The notes under the pieces were generated by a model that had not been told where the DNA came from, ran no database searches, and saw nothing but the letters and a program-made list of their open reading frames with translations. 38,444 nt of DNA from Cellvibrionales bacterium UBA2618 (GTDB lineage: Bacteria > Pseudomonadota > Gammaproteobacteria > Pseudomonadales > Porticoccaceae). The translations under genes and the position numbers were made by a program. The DNA is taken from positions 1-38,444 of the forward strand of contig DDJS01000039.1 in assembly GCA_002339165.1 (NCBI GenBank), given 5' to 3'. Shown here in pieces: positions 35,301 to 38,444 of the stretch (position 1 is its first letter; every line of letters starts with the position of its first letter).

Positions 35301-35819
35301 GTATTTAGAGATACCCGCGGCTTCCTCGATAAAAACGCGTAACTCATCCGGTTTGGCTTCGATTAACCGCGATATGGTGCCCTGTTCGATGATTGCATAG
35401 CTACGTGGGCCCAAACCGGTGCCGAGAAAAATATCTGTTATATCGCGCCGCCTGCACGAACTGCCGTTCAGGTAATATTGAGACTGTCCGTCCCGAGACA
35501 CTTTGCGGCGAATAGAAATCTCGCTGTAGGCCGCAAATTCACCACTGACTCGCGCATCGCTGTTGTCAAAGATTAACTCAATGGATGCCTGTCCAACCGG
35601 CTTACGCGTTCCGGAGCCATTAAAAATAACATCCGACATCGACTCGCCACGCAAGTTTTTAGCCGAGGATTCGCCCAATACCCAACGCACCGCGTCGATA
35701 ACGTTTGATTTCCCACAGCCGTTCGGCCCCACCACTGCGCAAAGATTGCTGGGGAAATGCACGGTCGTCGGGTCAACAAAAGATTTAAACCCGGAGAGTT
35801 TGATTGATTTAAGCCGCAT
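32316..35819 (-). CDS. smc: Chromosome segregation ATPase SMC
   Basis: The ring-forming ATPase of bacterial condensin, 1167 residues from MRLKSIKLSGFKSFVDPT. An upstream in-frame ATG would add 15 non-conserved residues and is rejected. Walker A is GPNGCGKS at 31-38; two long coiled coils flank a hinge at about 520-680. The signature LLSGGEKALT (near 1066) and Walker B CMLDEVDAPLDDANV (near 1093) lie at the C-terminal end. It works with ScpA and ScpB, whose genes are at 20089-21620. Its own terminator follows. Confidence 0.97.
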   Translation of the reverse strand: MRLKSIKLSGFKSFVDPTTVHFPSNLCAVVGPNGCGKSNVIDAVRWVLGESSAKNLRGESMSDVIFNGSGTRKPVGQASIELIFDNSDARVSGEFAAYSEISIRRKVSRDGQSQYYLNGSSCRRRDITDIFLGTGLGPRSYAIIEQGTISRLIEAKPDELRVFIEEAAGISKYKERRRETANRMARTEENLERLRDIRDELTRQLTRLERQAKAAQKYTQFRREERQKKLELSALKWRELNSSMLQQQKVIQRLEVDQEGSLAQRNACDTAIEKYRLQLTEAGDTLDHVQSHYYKVSGSVARIQQAIEHARERSAERQQDIRDTQENYDEACQHLAADRDKVTVWNHQYEQLKPQLDAAEKREIEALGSLDLAQTAMQDWQRESDDFTALAALPRQQVEVQQSRIGYLDDRVVSLKQRQQDLDAEAGSFEDAPERAEMAHLEVSLGELALSQQASENQRQECTDKIANVRQQLQKNQQELNHLRERQQTFLGRRASLEALQQAAMNDNQSQQWINDHGWREQPRLADSVDPIAGWETAVETVLGNYLQAVMIEDLGAASEILPSFKKGELLLIDGSPCIAAEPMSEEQAPRLASLVAGDAAAALLGHVFAVHNLSEALAMRENLQAHESVVTRDGIWIGVNWLRMARDIDTSVGVLKRKQELQTLVVDMHQLEDQLGQAEAFREAHQQALQAEEAAGRDNAANIDAQQRQYAESRAQLSAFEVQIEQFKARKERAEKELNEVARLLISAQSDLSLAQQALREASDLVASNAQQGAALGERRSDLQAHLHDCRNALTEQRDRREQLGIQVGGLSVQRTSAADGIARLEAQVLRLQRRREELAVADGDEPEQDQQQDLDNELASQLRAEQELRDAKAAVEAIEHGRREQEKGRAAVESELTAVGAQLETERLAARELSTLCGTIEEHIVRDQGHLKELLETLEEDAELLQWEEELELLGKRIHRLGPINLAAIEEYQVESERKAYLDRQNDELVDALTTLQSAIQKIDRETRTRFKDTFDMVNQHLQELFPKLFGGGEAYLEITGEDLLDTGVTLMARPPGKKNSSIYLLSGGEKALTAIAMVFAIFKLNPAPFCMLDEVDAPLDDANVGRYAAVVREMSSQVQFIYITHNKISMEAANQLMGVTMHEAGVSRIVSVDVNEAAKLAGST

Positions 35820-35943
35820 TACCGATCGTTTATTGAGTTGTAGTTGACCATCACCGTGGCACATGTCGTCATCGGCCTTGAATTCTACACGCTAACCGCG
35901 CGACAAAAAATAGTTAATCTCAACACCCACCCAATCGTCCTAT

Positions 35944-37248
35944 TTAAGGACGTTTCTGACTAATTTCTAGCGCCAATTCAGTCGGTTTAGAGTGGCGTTT
36001 AAGGCGTCCTGAACGCACCTCCCAATCACCCGCCTGCGGGGTTGCTGATCCACTCGTCGACAGACGCGCAATCACCTCGACATGCTGAAAACTCGATAGT
36101 AGCCGCGACGCCACTAGCGAATCGCGGTCAGACAGGCGTATTGTAATAGGCAGAGCGCTGGCGGTTAATTTACGCGCCGCAATTGGCATCGGCCGGCCCT
36201 TTGCGTCGATGACCGCGACAAACACTGCCTGCTCGGGTGTGTAGAGTATCTGTGGATCGATACTCAACGCGATTTCAAGTCCCGACCACCGGGCACCATG
36301 GCCGCTCAGAGTAGAGTTCCCATCATCGCTAAGCAGCTTATTGGGCGCACCGTCGGTGGCAATGCCGCGCTTTACTGAAGACCCGGCACCATCGGCTTCG
36401 AGAGAGAGCCCGTGCCGCGCACGGTCGATGCCGGCCTGCAACGATTGGAATTCGACGACACTGGGATCGAGACCGCGTTGCGCGCGTTGCCAATAGCCGA
36501 TGGCGGCGTTTAATTGGCGCAACGAAAACGCTTCGATACCCTTTAAACCGAGCACTAATCGATTGTTTGAATCCACTAAAAACGCCCGACTCAAGGCACG
36601 ACTAACACGCTCAGTGAACTGGTTGTTATCAGCGAAAAACAACGCTTGGGCATACTGCGCTAGCAGGTGGCCGTTTTCGGGACTCAGTTCCGAAGCCCGC
36701 TGGTAATATTTAGCCGCCGCCGCAATGTCGGCCCGGGTGGTGGCGAACTGTCCAAGCAGCATCCAGTAGTAAATATTCTCGGGCCGCTCGCTGGCACGCT
36801 GCTCAAGACGCACCACCATATCTGCGCTGCTGCTGCCGTCGAGCGACCCGTCGGCAGCGTATTCCGCGAGTAGCCGATAAATCGCTTCGTCCTTGGCTGC
36901 ACCGATCTTTGCATACAGCCATGGCGTGGCAACCGCAACCGAAATCAACAACAGGGGCAATATCCAGTAACCGTCATCAAAAACCCCTATGCGCTTTCCT
37001 GGAGCTGTGTTTTGTAACAATAATTGCTGTGCTTCCGTCATCAGATGACGATGCTGCTCGTAGCTTATTTCTGTCGCCGCCAATTGCTCATCAAATAGGC
37101 TGCATTGCTCGTTATATAGTCGTACGTTTTGGCTTTCCCTGAGATCTGAATCGACGGGCAATTCGGCGCTCCGAAGCGACGCGAACCAAGGGTAGGCGAT
37201 GAAGGGCACTGTGGCCAATACCAGTAAAAAAACTTCATGGGTGCTCAA
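35944..37248 (-). CDS. ccmI: Cytochrome c biogenesis protein CcmI
   Basis: Part of the haem-ligation machinery (system I): it holds apocytochrome c for attachment by CcmF/H. The 434-residue protein has two N-terminal transmembrane helices (VFLLVLATVPFIAYPW, and WILPLLLISVAVATPWLY at about 111-128) around a cytoplasmic loop with a YNEQ...FDEQL leucine-zipper-like stretch. Periplasmic TPR repeats follow (AKYYQRASELSPENGHLLAQYAQALFF and following) and then a beta-rich C-terminal domain. The start is TTG, in a TTGA overlap with the ccmH stop; no nearby in-frame ATG would keep helix 1. In E. coli this region is fused to CcmH; here it is separate. Confidence 0.9.
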   Translation of the reverse strand: MSTHEVFLLVLATVPFIAYPWFASLRSAELPVDSDLRESQNVRLYNEQCSLFDEQLAATEISYEQHRHLMTEAQQLLLQNTAPGKRIGVFDDGYWILPLLLISVAVATPWLYAKIGAAKDEAIYRLLAEYAADGSLDGSSSADMVVRLEQRASERPENIYYWMLLGQFATTRADIAAAAKYYQRASELSPENGHLLAQYAQALFFADNNQFTERVSRALSRAFLVDSNNRLVLGLKGIEAFSLRQLNAAIGYWQRAQRGLDPSVVEFQSLQAGIDRARHGLSLEADGAGSSVKRGIATDGAPNKLLSDDGNSTLSGHGARWSGLEIALSIDPQILYTPEQAVFVAVIDAKGRPMPIAARKLTASALPITIRLSDRDSLVASRLLSSFQHVEVIARLSTSGSATPQAGDWEVRSGRLKRHSKPTELALEISQKRP

Positions 37249-37775
37249 CGGAGATCGTTCCGAGTATTCAGTAATTGCGCCAACCGCTGCTTATCACTGT
37301 CGCTGATGACGATCTGCGAATCGTCGCTAGGGTGGTCACTTATACGATGCTGTCGGCGCAGCACTAAAACCATCGCCGCCGCTGCCGAGAGCATGAAAAA
37401 AATCGGTGCAACCCACAAAAATAAGGTTCGTCGATCGACCAGAGGTCGGTAGAGGATAAAGTCTGAGTAGCGCTCGGTAAGGTAGCTTTTAATTTCCGCA
37501 TTACTGTTTTGTTGCTCGAGTAGCGATTGAATTTGCAATCTCAAATCGATAGAAATAGCTGAGTTGGAATCGGCAAGGTTTTGATTTTGGCACTTGGGAC
37601 AGCGAAGCTCTTCAATCAATTGCAAGTATCTGGGACGCAGCGATTCATCGGAAAACTCGACCACCTCAGTTTGTCCAAACACCAGCCCTGACGATAGCAT
37701 GACCACCGCTGAGAAAAGCATTCCAGCGCGCACAAAGGACTCTAACAAGGGTCTTCGCCGCCGCTTATTCGACAT
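37245..37775 (-). CDS. ccmH: Cytochrome c-type biogenesis protein CcmH
   Basis: Periplasmic thiol-oxidoreductase that reduces the CXXCH haem-binding cysteines. The 176-residue form from ATG 37775 has a signal anchor (residues about 17-34), the diagnostic LRCPKCQNQNLADSNS (C59, C62), YSDFILYRP and a C-terminal transmembrane helix (FLWVAPIFFMLSAAAAMVLVL). A longer open frame to 37955 overlaps ccmG and is not used. The start lies 11 bases inside the ccmG end. Cys-to-Cys spacing CXXC is the usual one for this family. Confidence 0.94.
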   Translation of the reverse strand: MSNKRRRRPLLESFVRAGMLFSAVVMLSSGLVFGQTEVVEFSDESLRPRYLQLIEELRCPKCQNQNLADSNSAISIDLRLQIQSLLEQQNSNAEIKSYLTERYSDFILYRPLVDRRTLFLWVAPIFFMLSAAAAMVLVLRRQHRISDHPSDDSQIVISDSDKQRLAQLLNTRNDLR

Positions 37776-38307
37776 CACCAGATACCAGTAATTGATAGCG
37801 TTCAGCGAACTCACGCTGCCAGCTACGCTGATCGAGAACGCCCACCCGTCGATACTGAATAATGCCTTTGGCATCCAGCAGATAGGTCTCGGGCGCGCCA
37901 TATACACCAAGATCGAGGCCGAGGGAACCTTGGGCATCAAAAATACTAAACGCATAGGGATCGCCCAACTGGTTAAGCCAGCGCGTCGCTTCTTGGCGAT
38001 TATCCTTGTAGTTAAGACCTATGATTTTTACCCCCATCAAGGCTAATTCATTGAGCATGGCGTGCTCGATTCTGCAGGCGTAGCACCATGTTGCCCAGAC
38101 GTTAACCAGCGCTACTTGACCGCGCATATCAGCCGTATTCAGCAACTCTTTCGGATCCTCCAGGCTGGGCAAACTAAATGCGGGAAACGGCTCCCCGATT
38201 CGGGCCGAGGGCAGTTCATTGGGGTCACGGTCGAGCGCTAACCATAAAAATGGGGCGACCACCACAAATACAATCAACGGCGCAAACAGAGCCAGTCTCG
38301 GACTCAT
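37765..38307 (-). CDS. ccmG: Thiol:disulfide interchange protein CcmG/DsbE
   Basis: Membrane-anchored periplasmic thioredoxin that passes electrons from DsbD/CcdA to CcmH or apocytochrome c. The 180-residue chain has an N-terminal anchor (ALFAPLIVFVVVAPFLWLAL), the active site WCYAC (C75, C78) within LVNVWATWCYACRIEH, and GVYGAPETYLLDAKG with the cis-proline loop. The ATG overlaps the ccmF stop by four bases. The acidic residue near the active site expected for CcmG (IEHAML) is present. Confidence 0.95.
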   Translation of the reverse strand: MSPRLALFAPLIVFVVVAPFLWLALDRDPNELPSARIGEPFPAFSLPSLEDPKELLNTADMRGQVALVNVWATWCYACRIEHAMLNELALMGVKIIGLNYKDNRQEATRWLNQLGDPYAFSIFDAQGSLGLDLGVYGAPETYLLDAKGIIQYRRVGVLDQRSWQREFAERYQLLVSGDVE

Positions 38308-38444
38308 TTAGAGACCTCGAGTACCGGTTCAACGAGGCGGTTAAGTTTCATGGGAGGAATCTTTTTCCGCCGTCGGTAGCGCTTATCGGCAACCGCAATC
38401 AAACCACCAATCCCCATCATCAAGCCACCCAGCCAAATACAACG
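38304..38444 (-). CDS. ccmF: Cytochrome c maturation protein CcmF, C-terminal end only
   Basis: The last 46 codons of an open frame running off the right edge translate to a transmembrane segment WLGGLMMGIGGLIAVADKRYR followed by a basic tail and LEVSK. This is the typical end of CcmF, the haem lyase subunit that attaches haem to apocytochrome c. The TGA overlaps the ccmG ATG (ATGA). Sequence and position before ccmG make the call firm despite its length. Confidence 0.9.
   Translation of the reverse strand, partial: RCIWLGGLMMGIGGLIAVADKRYRRRKKIPPMKLNRLVEPVLEVSK

Noticed and set aside
35820..35864. 15-codon N-terminal extension of smc
   Set aside because: SMC proteins begin at MRLKSIKLSGFKSF; the extension is not conserved.
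37776..37955. N-terminal extension of ccmH by 60 codons
   Set aside because: It lies inside ccmG and would place non-conserved residues before the signal anchor; ATG 37775 fits the family.
1..38444. Mobile element, CRISPR array, defence system or phage remnant
   Set aside because: Every sizeable frame is explained by housekeeping or conserved genes; no transposase, integrase, spaced repeats or tRNA-associated attachment site was found.

Overview
The window is a stretch of gammaproteobacterial core chromosome, read from gene content alone. Markers are ZipA, HolC, an IHF beta gene behind rpsA, a TyrA-AroA fusion, a MupP-type phosphatase between ubiG and yciK, SMC-ScpAB condensin rather than MukBEF, and a ccm cluster with separate ccmH and ccmI. 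Several blocks resemble Pseudomonas-type neighbourhoods (gyrA...ihfB, mtaD-ubiG-mupP-yciK, scpA-scpB-rluB, smc-zipA-ligA), but they sit in a different order here and serC and hisC are absent from their usual places. A Pseudomonadales/Cellvibrionales-like or related marine gammaproteobacterium is a reasonable inference; the species cannot be named from this sequence.

Layout: (1) 1-6472, plus strand: 3' part of pepA, holC, then valS-rep joined by a one-base TAATG overlap. (2) 6503-15426, minus strand: gyrA, pheA, tyrA-aroA, cmk, rpsA, ihfB, a block for DNA topology, aromatic amino acids, CMP phosphorylation and translation. (3) 15645-19167, plus strand: MTA/SAH deaminase, ubiG, mupP, yciK. (4) 19254-22345, minus strand: yciO, scpA, scpB, rluB. 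(5) 22571-27875, plus strand: a VC0807-like membrane protein, yciI, an SH3b membrane protein coupled to a periplasmic cyclophilin, then pdxJ, a Rossmann/DUF2520 protein and a TrmH-type rRNA/tRNA methyltransferase. (6) 27862-38444, minus strand: end of ccmF, ccmG, ccmH, ccmI; smc with its own terminator; zipA, ligA, a small two-helix membrane protein and an MFS transporter.

The genes support translation (valS, rpsA, rluB, trmH), DNA replication, repair and segregation (holC, rep, gyrA, ligA, smc, scpAB, ihfB), cell division and wall recycling (zipA, mupP), cofactors (ubiG, pdxJ), aromatic amino acids (pheA, tyrA-aroA) and cytochrome c maturation (ccmFGHI). Coding density is very high: no gene-free stretch exceeds 300 bases (longest about 237, 225 and 218). 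I saw no tRNA or rRNA gene, insertion sequence, phage gene, CRISPR array or toxin-antitoxin pair.

I do not see a convincing undescribed system. The most unusual signals are a 31-base palindrome with 15-base arms inside the DUF2520 gene, an EPSP synthase domain carrying all four class II motifs within the TyrA-AroA fusion, a PdxJ of the non-E. coli sequence type, and two poorly characterised membrane-protein genes.
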